Source: Lacinutrix jangbogonensis (GTDB lineage Bacteria; Bacteroidota; Bacteroidia; Flavobacteriales; Flavobacteriaceae). Taken from it: a DNA stretch of 59,083 nucleotides. The translations under genes were made by a program, and so were the position numbers. Within the stretch, counting starts at the first letter, position 1; every line of letters begins with the position of its first letter. Below, in pieces: positions 49,527 through 58,360 of the stretch. The notes under the pieces were generated by a model. The model was given only the letters and a program-made list of their open reading frames with translations, had not been told where the DNA came from and ran no database searches. Where the stretch lies: contig NZ_JSWF01000036.1 of the NCBI RefSeq assembly GCF_000797445.1, positions 1 to 59,083 of the forward strand. The letters run 5' to 3'.

Positions 49527-50594
49527 ATGTCACATAATATTAAACCAGGAGTAGCTACTGGAAAAGAAGTTCAAGCAATATTCAAATTAGCAAAAGAAAA
49601 AGGCTTTGCTTTACCAGCAGTTAATGTTATTGGCTCTAACACAATTAATGGTGTTTTAGAAACAGCAGCAGCTTTAAATGCTCCAGTAATTATTCAATTT
49701 TCTAATGGTGGTGCACATTTTAATGCTGGTAAAAGTTTAAGTAATGAAAACCAAAAGGCAGCAATCGCAGGATCTATTGCAGGTGCAAAACATGTTCATT
49801 TAATGGCAGAAGCTTATGGTGTTCCTGTAATTTTACATACAGACCATTGTGCTAAAAAATTATTACCTTGGATTGATGGACTATTAGATGCTAGTGAAGC
49901 ACATTTTGCTGCAACTGGAAAGTCTCTTTACAGTTCGCATATGATTGATTTAAGCGAAGAGCCTATTGAAGAAAATATAGAAATTTGTAAAGCATACCTT
50001 GAGCGCATGAGCAAAATGGGAATGACTTTAGAAATCGAATTAGGAATCACAGGTGGAGAAGAAGATGGTGTAGATAATAGTGATGTAGACGAGTCTAAAC
50101 TATACACACAACCAGAAGAAGTCGCTTATGCTTATGAAGAGTTAAGTAAAATAAGTGACCAGTTTACAATTGCAGCAGCCTTTGGAAACGTACATGGTGT
50201 ATATAAGCCAGGAAATGTAAAATTAACACCAAAAATTTTAAAGAATTCTCAAGAGCATATTTCTAAGAAATATGGTGTAGAACATAACCATATCGATTTT
50301 GTTTTTCATGGTGGATCTGGTTCTACAGAAGAAGAAATTCAAGAAGCTATTGGTTATGGAGTTATTAAAATGAATATCGATACAGACATGCAATATGCAT
50401 TTATGAGCGGTGTTCGTGATTATATGGGAGAAAAAACCGACTATTTAAAGGCTCAAATTGGCTCTCCAGATGGTCCAGCATCTCCAAATAAAAAATATTA
50501 CGATCCAAGAAAATGGTTAAGAGAAGGCGAAGTTACTTTTGTTGAAAGATTGAAGAAAGCATTCGAAGATTTAAATAATGTGAATACATTATAA
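49527..50594 (+). CDS. fbaA: Class II fructose-bisphosphate aldolase
   Basis: This 355-residue zinc-dependent enzyme splits or forms fructose 1,6-bisphosphate in glycolysis and gluconeogenesis. Zinc and active-site residues are visible in VILHTDHCAKK (Asp-His), LEIELGITGGEEDG, AFGNVHGVY and DFVFHGGSGS, plus KMNIDTDMQ. Length and motifs match the type A subgroup (E. coli FbaA-like). It has its own promoter-like box and terminator, so it is monocistronic. Confidence 0.96.
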   Translation: MSHNIKPGVATGKEVQAIFKLAKEKGFALPAVNVIGSNTINGVLETAAALNAPVIIQFSNGGAHFNAGKSLSNENQKAAIAGSIAGAKHVHLMAEAYGVPVILHTDHCAKKLLPWIDGLLDASEAHFAATGKSLYSSHMIDLSEEPIEENIEICKAYLERMSKMGMTLEIELGITGGEEDGVDNSDVDESKLYTQPEEVAYAYEELSKISDQFTIAAAFGNVHGVYKPGNVKLTPKILKNSQEHISKKYGVEHNHIDFVFHGGSGSTEEEIQEAIGYGVIKMNIDTDMQYAFMSGVRDYMGEKTDYLKAQIGSPDGPASPNKKYYDPRKWLREGEVTFVERLKKAFEDLNNVNTL

Positions 50595-50613
50595 CCTATA
50601 AAATATTATTTTA

Positions 50614-50649
50614 AAAAGTCCATTTTAACCGTGTTAGAATGGGCTTTTG
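50614..50649 (+). terminator. Intrinsic terminator after fbaA
   Basis: AAAGTCCATTTTAAC and GTTAGAATGGGCTTTT form a stem with two G-T pairs, followed by T-rich sequence 20 bp after the stop. Confidence 0.75.
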
Positions 50650-50714
50650 TTATAAAAAAAACGAAGTTCTGCGATATAGCGATACCAAATATGGTGTTGT
50701 ATCGATAAAAATAG

Positions 50715-50722
50715 TAATTTTG
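50715..50722 (+). promoter_or_regulatory. Bacteroidota -7 box for accD
   Basis: TAATTTTG fits TAnnTTTG, about 90 bp before the accD start. A TTG 15 bp upstream may act as a poorly spaced -33 element. Confidence 0.4.
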
Positions 50723-50810
50723 CCGTCTAGTATTTTACAAAACACGAAACTAACTAATAGCAAATATTCGAGCTTAAGTTAGCATTATAAACTAAAAAAA
50801 GTAAATCAAT

Positions 50811-51668
50811 ATGGCTTGGTTTAAAAGAAAAGATAAAGGAATTCAAACTTCTACTGAAGACAAAAAAGACATCCCAAAAGGATTGTGGTATAAGTCTCCA
50901 ACAGGTAAAGTTATAGATTCTGAAGAATTAGCAAAAAATTTCTACGTCAGCCCAGAAGATGGTTATCACGTAAGAATTGGAAGTAAAGAGTACTTCGAAA
51001 TATTATTTGACGACAATAAATTTAAAGAGTTAGACAAAGATTTATCTTCTAAAGATCCTTTAAATTTTGTGGACACCAAAAAATATCCAGACCGTTTAAA
51101 AGCAGCTCAAGAAAAAACCAAATTAACAGATGCAGTACGTTGTGCTGTAGGGAAATCTAAGGGCAAAGATTTAGTAATTGCTGCCATGGATTTTGCTTTT
51201 ATTGGTGGTTCTATGGGTTCTGTTGTAGGAGAAAAAATTGCACGTGCTGCAGATTATGCTCTAAAAAACAAATTACCTTTCATGATTATTTCAAAATCTG
51301 GAGGCGCACGTATGATGGAAGCCGCATTATCGTTAATGCAATTGGCAAAAACATCAGTTAAATTAGCGCAGTTGGCAGATGCTGGTCTACCGTATATTTC
51401 ACTATCTACAGATCCAACAACTGGAGGAACAACAGCTTCCTTTGCTATGTTAGGTGATATTAATATTGCTGAACCAGGCGCATTAATTGGGTTTGCAGGA
51501 CCTAGAATTGTTAGAGATACTACAGGAAAAGAATTACCAGAAGGATTCCAAACTTCAGAGTTTTTATTAGAACATGGATTCTTAGATTTTATTACACTTC
51601 GTAAAAACCTTAAAAACAAGGTGAATTTATATATAGATTTGATTACAAATCAACCCTTGAGAGCTTAG
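50811..51668 (+). CDS. accD: Acetyl-CoA carboxylase carboxyltransferase subunit beta
   Basis: AccD with AccA transfers CO2 from biotin to acetyl-CoA to make malonyl-CoA for fatty-acid synthesis. The 285 residues include the crotonase-like core [37 protein letters not shown] and [14 protein letters not shown], the oxyanion-forming glycines. The usual N-terminal four-cysteine zinc ribbon is not seen: residues 1-30 read [20 protein letters not shown] with no CxxC, as I recall from flavobacterial AccD. The gene is monocistronic with its own terminator. Confidence 0.94.
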   Translation: MAWFKRKDKGIQTSTEDKKDIPKGLWYKSPTGKVIDSEELAKNFYVSPEDGYHVRIGSKEYFEILFDDNKFKELDKDLSSKDPLNFVDTKKYPDRLKAAQEKTKLTDAVRCAVGKSKGKDLVIAAMDFAFIGGSMGSVVGEKIARAADYALKNKLPFMIISKSGGARMMEAALSLMQLAKTSVKLAQLADAGLPYISLSTDPTTGGTTASFAMLGDINIAEPGALIGFAGPRIVRDTTGKELPEGFQTSEFLLEHGFLDFITLRKNLKNKVNLYIDLITNQPLRA

Positions 51669-51695
51669 ACCTAAACATTACGTAGTCAACATATT

Positions 51696-51731
51696 AAACA
51701 GTTCAAAAAACTATTATTTTTGAACTGTTTT
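51696..51731 (+). terminator. Intrinsic terminator after accD
   Basis: AAACAGTTCAAAAA and TTTTTGAACTGTTT are perfect arms around a short loop with a T tract following. Confidence 0.85.
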
Positions 51732-51748
51732 TATTTTATATAAAGGCA

Positions 51749-51778
51749 TTTGCATTTCAATAAAAATACTTATATTTG
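51749..51778 (+). promoter_or_regulatory. Bacteroidota promoter for rpsO
   Basis: TTTG (51749-51752) and TATATTTG (51771-51778) are spaced by 18 bp, a close match to the Bacteroidota -33/-7 consensus (TTTG and TAnnTTTG). This is the best promoter in the window and gives a leader of about 50 nt before the S15 ATG. Confidence 0.65.
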
Positions 51779-51832
51779 CCGCTCGAAAGAAAGGCTTTCG
51801 TGTACATAAAAATCATTTACAATAATATTAGA

Positions 51833-52102
51833 ATGTATTTAACAAAAGAAGAAAAAGAGAAGCTGTTTAAAAAACACGGTAAAGATGCAAAAGACACTGG
51901 TTCTGCAGAAGGACAGATTGCAATATTTACACAAAGAATTGAGCACTTATCAAAGCACTTAAAAACAAATCGTAAAGATTATAATACTGAGCGTTCGTTA
52001 GTAATGTTAGTAGGAAAAAGAAGAAGCCTACTGGATTACTTAACTAAGAAAGATGTCTTAAGATATCGTGCGATAGTAAAAGAATTAGGATTAAGAAAAT
52101 AA
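51833..52102 (+). CDS. rpsO: 30S ribosomal protein S15
   Basis: This 89-residue protein binds 16S rRNA helices 20-22 in the platform of the small subunit. The family core is clear: GSAEGQIAIFTQRIEHLSKHL, HxxD-like region NRKDYNTERSL and VGKRRSLLDYL. The start at 51833 (MYLTKEEKE) gives the standard length; the longer frame lies in the leader. It precedes pnp, the classic rpsO-pnp order, but a strong terminator and 200 bp separate them. Confidence 0.96.
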   Translation: MYLTKEEKEKLFKKHGKDAKDTGSAEGQIAIFTQRIEHLSKHLKTNRKDYNTERSLVMLVGKRRSLLDYLTKKDVLRYRAIVKELGLRK

Positions 52103-52114
52103 TCTCAATGCAAA

Positions 52115-52140
52115 GACCACGCCTAACAGCGTGGTTTTTT
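52115..52140 (+). terminator. Intrinsic terminator after rpsO
   Basis: CCACGC-CTAACA-GCGTGG followed by six T. Perfect 6-bp GC-rich stem 13 bp after the stop. Confidence 0.88.
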
Positions 52141-52301
52141 GGTATATACTAACTCGCTTTGGAAGAGTCTAAACTCCAAAATTGAAGAAGCTAATTATAG
52201 TTTTTCATTGGCAACAACTACTACTATTCAACACAACTACCAATGTTTAACCAAAATTCCGATTGACTACTACTCGTCGGTATTAGAATTAAAACTTATT
52301 T

Positions 52302-54545
52302 ATGATTCCAAAAGTATTTAAAGAGGTCATAGACCTTGGAGATGGTAGAGAAATCACTATCGAAACGGGAAAACTAGCAAAACAGGCACATGGTTCTGTT
52401 GTTGTTACCTCAGGAAAATGTATGATGTTATGTACAGTTGTTTCCAATTACGAACAAAAAGATCTTGGTTTTCTGCCCTTAACAGTAGATTACAGAGAGA
52501 AATTTGCAGCTGCAGGACGTTATCCAGGTGGTTTCTTCAAAAGAGAAGCAAGACCTAGTGATGGCGAAGTATTGACAATGCGTTTAGTAGACCGCGTATT
52601 ACGTCCATTATTCCCAAAAGATTACACAGCAGAAACGCAAGTGATGATACAGTTAATGTCTCATGACGAAAACGTGATGCCAGATGCAATGGCTGGATTA
52701 GCAGCCTCGGCAGCTATTCAATTATCAGATTTCCCATTTGAGTGCGCAATCTCTGAAGCAAGAGTTGGCCGTATTAATGGTGAATTTGTAATCAATCCAA
52801 CAAGAGCACAATTAGCAGCGTCTGACATCGATATGATGATTGGAGCTTCAGCCGATTCTGTAATGATGGTTGAAGGTGAAATGGATGAGATTTCTGAAGA
52901 CGAGATGGCAGACGCTATTAAGTTTGCTCACGAAGCTATTAAAGTACAATGTGCTGCTCAGTTAAGATTAGCTGAAGCCTTTGGAAAAAAAGAAGTTCGT
53001 GAATACGAAGGCGAAAGAACAGATGCAGATTTAGAGAAGAAGGTTCATGATATGGCATACGATAAAGTATATGCTATAGCAAAAGCTGGTTCTGCTAAAC
53101 ATGAAAGAACTGCTGCATTTAAAGAGATAAAAGCAGCTATTAAAGCAACATTTTCTGAAGAAGAATTAGCAGATTATGGTGGTTTAGTTTCAGATTATTA
53201 CCGTAAAGCAGAAAAAGCTGCCATTAGAGATTTAACCTTAGATGAAGGTTTACGTTTAGATGGTAGAAAAACAGACGAAATTAGACCAATCTGGTGTGAA
53301 GTGGATTACTTACCATCAACCCATGGTTCTTCTATATTTACACGTGGAGAAACTCAAGCACTAGCGACAGTTACTTTAGGGACGTCTAGAGATGCAAACA
53401 AAATAGATATGCCCTCTTACGAAGGTGAGGAGAATTTCTATTTACATTATAACTTCCCTCCTTTTTGTACAGGTGAAGCTAGACCAATTCGTGGCACTTC
53501 TCGTAGAGAAGTTGGACATGGTAATTTAGCGCAACGTGGTTTAAAAGGAATGATTCCTGAAGATTGTCCTTATACAGTACGTGTAGTATCTGAAGTATTA
53601 GAATCTAACGGTTCTTCTTCTATGGCTACTGTTTGTGCTGGAACAATGGCGTTAATGGATGCTGGTGTACAAATGATAAGACCTGTTTCTGGTATTGCAA
53701 TGGGATTAATTTCTGATGCAGATTCTGGAAAGTACGCTGTATTATCTGATATTTTAGGTGATGAAGATCATTTAGGAGATATGGATTTTAAAGTAACAGG
53801 TACTGCTGAAGGTATTACGGCTTGCCAAATGGATATTAAAGTAAAAGGATTAAGCTACGAAATTTTAGTGAATGCACTAAAACAAGCACGCGATGGTCGT
53901 TTACATATCTTAGGTAAATTAACAGATACTATTGAAACTCCTAATGCAGAAGTTAAGGATCACGCACCAACAATGGTTACGCGTAGAGTACCTAACGAAT
54001 TTATTGGTGCTTTAATTGGACCTGGAGGAAAAGTGATTCAAGAAATGCAAAAAGAAACTGAGACAACTATTGTTATAAACGAAGATCCAGTAACCGAAGA
54101 AGGTATCGTTGAAATATTAGGTGTTGGTAGCGTAGGTATTGATGCTGTAATGGCAAAAATAGATGCTATATTATTTAAGCCTGAAGTTGGAAAATCATAT
54201 GAAGTAAAAGTAATCAAAATGTTAGATTTTGGTGCTGTTGTAGAATATATGGATGCTCCAGGAAACGAAGTGTTATTGCACGTAAGTGAATTGGCATGGG
54301 AACGCACAGAAACGGTTTCTGACGTTGTAAATATGGGTGACATTTTCGATGTGAAGTATTTTGGACAAGATCCAAGAACACGCAAAGAAAAAGTATCTCG
54401 TAAAGCATTGTTAGAAAAGCCTGAAGGTTATGTAGCAAGACCACCAAGAGATGATAAACGTTCTGGTGGACGTGATAACCGAGGTTCTCGAGACAATAGA
54501 GGTCGTGATGATAGACAACCAAGAGCGCCTAGAAAAGAAGATTAA
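52302..54545 (+). CDS. pnp: Polyribonucleotide nucleotidyltransferase (PNPase)
   Basis: This 747-residue 3'-5' phosphorolytic exoribonuclease degrades mRNA. Order: first RNase PH domain (~1-145), an all-helical linker (~205-310), second RNase PH domain (~310-545, [20 protein letters not shown] with phosphate-binding Ser/Arg; [19 protein letters not shown] with catalytic Asp), KH domain ([16 protein letters not shown]) and S1 domain ([13 protein letters not shown]). It ends in an Arg/Asp/Gly-rich tail of about 35 residues ([13 protein letters not shown]), which suggests extra RNA contact. Downstream is a clear terminator. Confidence 0.97.
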   Translation: MIPKVFKEVIDLGDGREITIETGKLAKQAHGSVVVTSGKCMMLCTVVSNYEQKDLGFLPLTVDYREKFAAAGRYPGGFFKREARPSDGEVLTMRLVDRVLRPLFPKDYTAETQVMIQLMSHDENVMPDAMAGLAASAAIQLSDFPFECAISEARVGRINGEFVINPTRAQLAASDIDMMIGASADSVMMVEGEMDEISEDEMADAIKFAHEAIKVQCAAQLRLAEAFGKKEVREYEGERTDADLEKKVHDMAYDKVYAIAKAGSAKHERTAAFKEIKAAIKATFSEEELADYGGLVSDYYRKAEKAAIRDLTLDEGLRLDGRKTDEIRPIWCEVDYLPSTHGSSIFTRGETQALATVTLGTSRDANKIDMPSYEGEENFYLHYNFPPFCTGEARPIRGTSRREVGHGNLAQRGLKGMIPEDCPYTVRVVSEVLESNGSSSMATVCAGTMALMDAGVQMIRPVSGIAMGLISDADSGKYAVLSDILGDEDHLGDMDFKVTGTAEGITACQMDIKVKGLSYEILVNALKQARDGRLHILGKLTDTIETPNAEVKDHAPTMVTRRVPNEFIGALIGPGGKVIQEMQKETETTIVINEDPVTEEGIVEILGVGSVGIDAVMAKIDAILFKPEVGKSYEVKVIKMLDFGAVVEYMDAPGNEVLLHVSELAWERTETVSDVVNMGDIFDVKYFGQDPRTRKEKVSRKALLEKPEGYVARPPRDDKRSGGRDNRGSRDNRGRDDRQPRAPRKED

Positions 54546-54572
54546 TTCTTTTTAGACTCTTTTATAAATTAC

Positions 54573-54618
54573 AAAACCTGTTTTATCTTATTAATATTAG
54601 GATTGAAACAGGTTTTTT
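54573..54618 (+). terminator. Intrinsic terminator after pnp
   Basis: AAAACCTGTTT and AAACAGGTTTT are perfect arms around a 22-base AT loop, followed by T6. Confidence 0.8.
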
Positions 54619-54775
54619 ATTAAAATAAGAACTCTAAAAATAGTATGCATTATACTAAAATGAGATCGTAAGTTCATCAAAATATTTTTTTTTTAAAATT
54701 AATAGTAATTAAAATTATAATTTCTACAACTATTATATTTGAAGCGCTCCAAACAACAAAGAATATAATGCTATT

Positions 54776-55129
54776 TTAGGAAGGTGAGTTTCTAATAATT
54801 AAAATGGAGTCGTTCGAGAATTCCATCCAAGCAAAATCGTACAGATAATAATAGACTTTCCCTTTACTATTTTTGTACTGATGTGTGTGATATTTATATC
54901 TAAATTTCATTTTTTCAAGTACTATTCTGTCTATGGTACACTGTCCTTTTCTTTTTCCCATAATTTCTAAAAGAATGCTCCTATTTCTATGTAAAATAGT
55001 ATCAACTTCTTGAACAACTCTATCTGTTACCTTTCTTAAATTAACGTGGTAATAATTTTTACATTTTACAGAACAAAATATTTTATCCCTTCTACCAATA
55101 ATTTTTTTACTACATATTTTACAAGTCAT
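54776..55129 (-). CDS. Zinc-ribbon small protein next to the recombinase
   Basis: This 117-residue protein starts with a four-cysteine zinc ribbon (CKICSKKI, FCSVKCKNYYH), like the zf-FCS/DUF2116 kind, then a helical basic middle (HRNRSILLEIMGKRKGQ) and a C-terminal basic-aromatic segment (FRYKYHTHQYKNSKGKVYYYLYDFAW). It probably binds nucleic acid. It is divergent from the recombinase, with the two tandem hairpin repeats between them; an accessory role in recombination is possible but only positional. Confidence 0.65.
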   Translation of the reverse strand: MTCKICSKKIIGRRDKIFCSVKCKNYYHVNLRKVTDRVVQEVDTILHRNRSILLEIMGKRKGQCTIDRIVLEKMKFRYKYHTHQYKNSKGKVYYYLYDFAWMEFSNDSILIIRNSPS

Positions 55130-55169
55130 ATTTAGGCTCGATTTTTAATTAAGCATTTAATATATTACA

Positions 55170-55494
55170 TATACTCAAAGTATTTAGCTTCCCGAATTTT
55201 TAGCTTTTTCTTTTTCCTTTTTTCTGCGTTAAATTTTGAAACCGTAACGTAGGCTATGCTTGAAAATTTATGCCTTGATAAAAGAAAAAATAAATCCGCT
55301 AAATTCTCCGAAAACCTAAATACTTTGAGTATATACTCAAAGTATTTAGCTTCCCGAATTTTTAGCTTTTTCTTTTTCCTTTTTCTGCGTTAAAATTTGA
55401 AACCGTAACGTAGGCTATGCTTGAAAATTTATGCCTTGATAAAAGAAAAAATAAATCCGCTAAATTCTCCGAAAACCTAAATACTTTGAGTATA
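55170..55494. repeat. Two tandem 164-bp palindromic repeats upstream of the recombinase
   Basis: Unit 1 (55170-55333) and unit 2 (55332-55494) are nearly identical, with one T-run length change and one substitution visible. Each begins TATACTCAAAGTATTTAG and ends with the perfect reverse complement CTAAATACTTTGAGTATA. Inside, TTTTTCTTTTTCC faces AAAAGAAAAAATAAATCC and TAAATTTT faces AAAATTTA, so each unit folds as a near-complete hairpin with a loop around CCGTAACGTAGGCTATGC. The 55130-55626 interval holds nothing else apart from the recombinase promoter region. Could be a recombinase-binding site, MITE pair or regulatory element. Confidence 0.8.
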
Positions 55495-55626
55495 ATTAAC
55501 TATTTCTTAGCAATTTACACTTAATCGTTTCTAACGGTTAATATACGTTTACTTTATAATAAACTCCAAATGTGTGTATTTTTTCTCTACATTTATTAGT
55601 ACAGAATATATAAAAAACATTTAATT

Positions 55627-56733
55627 ATGCAACCAACTATTTATCAACCATTTAAAGAAGCCAAGAGAATTAAAATTTTTATTCCTTATGAAATGAGAGA
55701 TTTAAGAGGGTGTATTAAGAATATGGATAGTAGTTTCTGGCATCCACATCAAAAATTATGGTCGGTTGTAAATACAGATAAAAATTTTAAAATCCTTCAA
55801 AATTTATGTGGAAGTAATTGTAAGATTGAAAAAGATATTCGTTTTACTCCCATACCAAGTGTGGCATTAAATCAAGATGCTCTTGATGCTCTATATTGTT
55901 TAGAGAAATCGCTTGTTTTAAAAAACTACAGTAAATCAAGTATTAACATCTATAAAAAAATGTTTACTGTATTTTTAGCAAAATTTATGACGCGTAATCT
56001 TAAATCTATCACTAAGGAAGAGATTGAAGGCTTTGTTTACGAGCTTATTAAAAAAAGTAGCATTAGTGAAAGCTATCAAAATCAACTTATTAATGCCATA
56101 AAAGCATATTATGAACATGCTTTAAAAATGCCAAGAGAATATTACGATATTCAGCGTCCCAAGAAATCGAGAACGATACCAAACGTATTAAGTAAAACTG
56201 AAGTTTTAAAAATACTACAATCACCAAAAAATATAAAACACCGCGCTATTTTATGGACTATATATAGTTCTGGTTTACGAATTTCTGAACTTATAAATTT
56301 GCGTATTTCAGATGTGCACTCTAAAGATGGTTATTTATTTATAAAGGATAGCAAGGGTAAAAAGGATAGAAAAACAATTCTATCAGAACAGCTTGTCCTA
56401 TTATTAAGGGTTTATTACAAAGAATATAAGCCTTCGTATTGGCTGTTTGAAGGCCAAACAGGTGGGCAATATAGTACTAGTAGTATTCGTGCATTATTTA
56501 GAAAATCGGTAAAATTAACAAACTCGAATCCATGGTCTACAGTACATACATTGCGCCATTCTTTTGCTACTCATTGTATTGAAAATAATATAAATGTTCG
56601 TCATTTACAAAATATGCTAGGACATAACTCGCCAAAAACAACGGAGATTTACACCAAAACCATTCAAATAAATAATAAAACCATAACTAGTCCATTGGAT
56701 TCTTTACTAAAATTAAGTAACTTAGAGGCATAA
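55627..56733 (+). CDS. Xer-like tyrosine recombinase/integrase
   Basis: This 368-residue site-specific recombinase cuts one DNA strand with a 3'-phosphotyrosine intermediate. Catalytic residues: Arg218 (SSGLRISEL), a Lys in KGKKDRKT, His307 and Arg310 (HTLRHSF), His333 (LGHNS) and Tyr342 (IYTKT). A SAM-like core-binding domain spans ~85-175, preceded by an ~80-residue N-terminal domain (FIPYEMRDLRGCIKNM, WSVVNT). The extra helical insertion typical of integron IntI is absent before the HxxR motif. The site array begins 5 bp after its stop, so it is the candidate recombinase for the modules downstream. Confidence 0.9.
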   Translation: MQPTIYQPFKEAKRIKIFIPYEMRDLRGCIKNMDSSFWHPHQKLWSVVNTDKNFKILQNLCGSNCKIEKDIRFTPIPSVALNQDALDALYCLEKSLVLKNYSKSSINIYKKMFTVFLAKFMTRNLKSITKEEIEGFVYELIKKSSISESYQNQLINAIKAYYEHALKMPREYYDIQRPKKSRTIPNVLSKTEVLKILQSPKNIKHRAILWTIYSSGLRISELINLRISDVHSKDGYLFIKDSKGKKDRKTILSEQLVLLLRVYYKEYKPSYWLFEGQTGGQYSTSSIRALFRKSVKLTNSNPWSTVHTLRHSFATHCIENNINVRHLQNMLGHNSPKTTEIYTKTIQINNKTITSPLDSLLKLSNLEA

Positions 56734-56737
56734 ACGA

Positions 56738-56787
56738 TATAACCGTAATAAAACAGGAAAACGTACGGTTATACAATTGTTGTGGGC
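56738..56787 (+). repeat. First site of the array, just after the recombinase
   Basis: TATAACCGTA (56738-56747) and TACGGTTATA (56764-56773) are perfect 10-bp arms, followed by CAATT and the boundary box GTTGTGGGC (56779-56787). The right side TTATACAATT-GTT matches the TATAC-N-GTT half of the other sites. The left AAC outer box is missing, as might be expected of a primary attachment site. Confidence 0.5.
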
Positions 56788-57171
56788 AAGTACTCAATTA
56801 AAATATTTAAGCTTGATTTAAGGGGTTTAAAATTTAATTTCCGCCAAAGTCTGGTATAAAAACCCAATTTTTTTTGGCGCACAAAAACAAAAATTTTAGC
56901 TAAGGTTTTGGTTTATTTATTAAGGTCGTACCCTAGCGGTTGAGCAACTTTATAAATATTTTTTTAGTCGGTTTCTTTTTTTCTAGATCAGTAATTAAAT
57001 TTTTGTTTTTTAACAAAGGAAATTTCTAATCCGCCAGTTTCCGTAAAATCAAATCTAAGCGCTTTATTTTTTTGGTTCTTGAATTTCTAAGAATAAAAAA
57101 TTCGGTTTCTAGACAAAGGACAGTCCTTTTTTATAATGGTCTGTAAATTATATTCAAAACCTGCCCACAAC
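56779..57171 (+). mobile_element. Cassette-like module without an ORF (393 bp)
   Basis: It starts with GTTGTGGGC (56779-56787) and ends with the exact reverse complement GCCCACAAC (57163-57171). No ORF of useful length is visible on either strand. The interior is T-rich, with several poly-T runs and short inverted words such as TTCGGTTTCT and TTTCCGTAAAATC. It could encode a small RNA or promoter, or be a decayed gene. It is the first module after the recombinase. Confidence 0.5.
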
Positions 57172-57300
57172 AAAGTATAAAATTAATTGCTTGGTTATTG
57201 ATTACTTACGAAAGTCCAAACAGACTTTCTTAGTTCGTGTTTTATTTAGTAAATTAGTGTTCTAAATACGCAACTAATCTTATACAACACGTTGTGTGCC
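57163..57300 (+). repeat. Structured recombination-site candidate (138 bp)
   Basis: Left half GCCCACAAC-AAA-GTATAAAATTAATTGC; right half GCAACTAATCTTATAC-AACAC-GTTGTGTGCC. Inner arms pair over about 19 bases with few mismatches, with an asymmetric spacer (AAA versus AACAC). A central hairpin is GAAAGTC-CAAACA-GACTTTC. Same length and shared words as 7928-8065. Confidence 0.6.
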
Positions 57301-58295
57301 ATTAAAAATAAAAAAAAATGAAACTCGAAATCACTCTTAGCTTACTGCTATTACTAACAATGCAAATTGTATTTGGACAAAAATCTGAATTATTTTCAAA
57401 AGATAATTCTGAATTAATAGACGACGACCTACTTTCAATAACTGTTGATACAAATGGGAATAAATGGATTGGAACTTCAAAATTCGGTTTAGTAAAACTT
57501 AGTAATGGAAAATTTGAAAATCTAAATAAAGAAAATTCTGAAATAAAAGGGGATTATATCTCACCAATATTTATTGATAGCAAAGGGAATGTTTGGATTT
57601 CTTTTTCAAAACCAACAGATGGCATCGCTAAATTTGATGGTAAAAAGTGGACTAATTATACTGAAACAGATTTAAATACTTCTGAAGTCTCTGTAATTTC
57701 TATAGTCGAAGATACAAAAGGAAATATATACTTTGGTGGAGTAAATGGAGTTTTCAAATTTGACGGAGAAGCATGGAATAAAATTAAATTACCTGAAGAG
57801 AATATTATCGTAAGAGCTATGGACATAAGTGCAAACGATGATATTGCCATAGGTCATAATAGTGGATTGCTAATCAAGAAAGATGATAAATGGGAAAACC
57901 TAACTGAGGAAAATTCAGAATTAAGGTTAGGTACTGTACGAGGGGTGAAATTCACAAGTGATAACAAATTAATAGTTGGCTACGGAGGAGGATTTGGAGA
58001 TGGAGGATTCTCAATAATCGAAAACGAAAAATGGAATCACTTTAATAAAACAAATTCAAAAGTCCCTGACCACATGGTTAGAGATATTGAAATAGGTAAA
58101 GGCGGAGTTGTTTGGATGGCAACAAATAATGGATTAATCAGAATGGATGGAAAAGAAATAGCACCTATTTTATTTAGAGAAGGAATGTACAAGAACGTAA
58201 TTTTAGACATAGAAATAGATGATACAACTATTTGGATAGCAACAAATTTCGGTCTAATAAAAATCGAAGAATAAAAAAGAAAAACGGCACACAAC
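57291..58295 (+). mobile_element. Cassette-like module with beta-propeller gene
   Basis: Opening box GTTGTGTGCC (57291-57300) and closing box GGCACACAAC (58286-58295) are exact 10/10 reverse complements. It holds a single gene that starts 18 bp after the left box and stops 12 bp before the right box. Confidence 0.6.
57318..58274 (+). CDS. Secreted two-component-regulator-propeller-like protein
   Basis: This 318-residue protein has a signal peptide (MKLEITLSLLLLLTMQIVFG) and ~40-residue propeller repeats of the Reg_prop type: LSITVDTNGNKWIGTSKFGL, IFIDSKGNVWISFS, ISIVEDTKGNIYFGGVNG, RDIEIGKGGVVWMATNNGL and LDIEIDDTTIWIATNFGL. It lacks the membrane and kinase parts of hybrid sensors, so it stands as a free periplasmic or surface propeller. 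It probably binds a ligand or protein. It is the sole cargo of a cassette-like module. Confidence 0.8.
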   Translation: MKLEITLSLLLLLTMQIVFGQKSELFSKDNSELIDDDLLSITVDTNGNKWIGTSKFGLVKLSNGKFENLNKENSEIKGDYISPIFIDSKGNVWISFSKPTDGIAKFDGKKWTNYTETDLNTSEVSVISIVEDTKGNIYFGGVNGVFKFDGEAWNKIKLPEENIIVRAMDISANDDIAIGHNSGLLIKKDDKWENLTEENSELRLGTVRGVKFTSDNKLIVGYGGGFGDGGFSIIENEKWNHFNKTNSKVPDHMVRDIEIGKGGVVWMATNNGLIRMDGKEIAPILFREGMYKNVILDIEIDDTTIWIATNFGLIKIEE

Positions 58296-58358
58296 AATGC
58301 ATACCCGTCAAGTGAGGCTATGCGCCTCACCTGCGGGTATGCGGAGACGTTACCCACC
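58286..58358 (+). repeat. attC-like palindromic site (73 bp)
   Basis: GGCACACAAC-AA-TGCATACCCG on the left; CGGGTATGC-GGAGAC-GTTACCCACC on the right. GCATACCCG (58299-58307) and CGGGTATGC (58334-58342) pair perfectly, and GTGAGGC (58312-58318) with GCCTCAC (58324-58330) around TATGC. The outer arms belong to different modules and do not pair (GGCACAC versus ACCCACC), just as in an integron attC within an array. Confidence 0.65.
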
Positions 58359-58360
58359 AT

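Noticed and set aside
52139-52321. 60-codon ORF between rpsO and pnp
   Set aside because: It begins inside the rpsO terminator, overlaps the pnp start and has no recognisable protein features.
55627-56733. Classical integron integrase IntI
   Set aside because: The catalytic residues fit tyrosine recombinases generally, but no IntI-specific helical insertion is seen between the Lys region and the HxxR motif, so I call it Xer-like.
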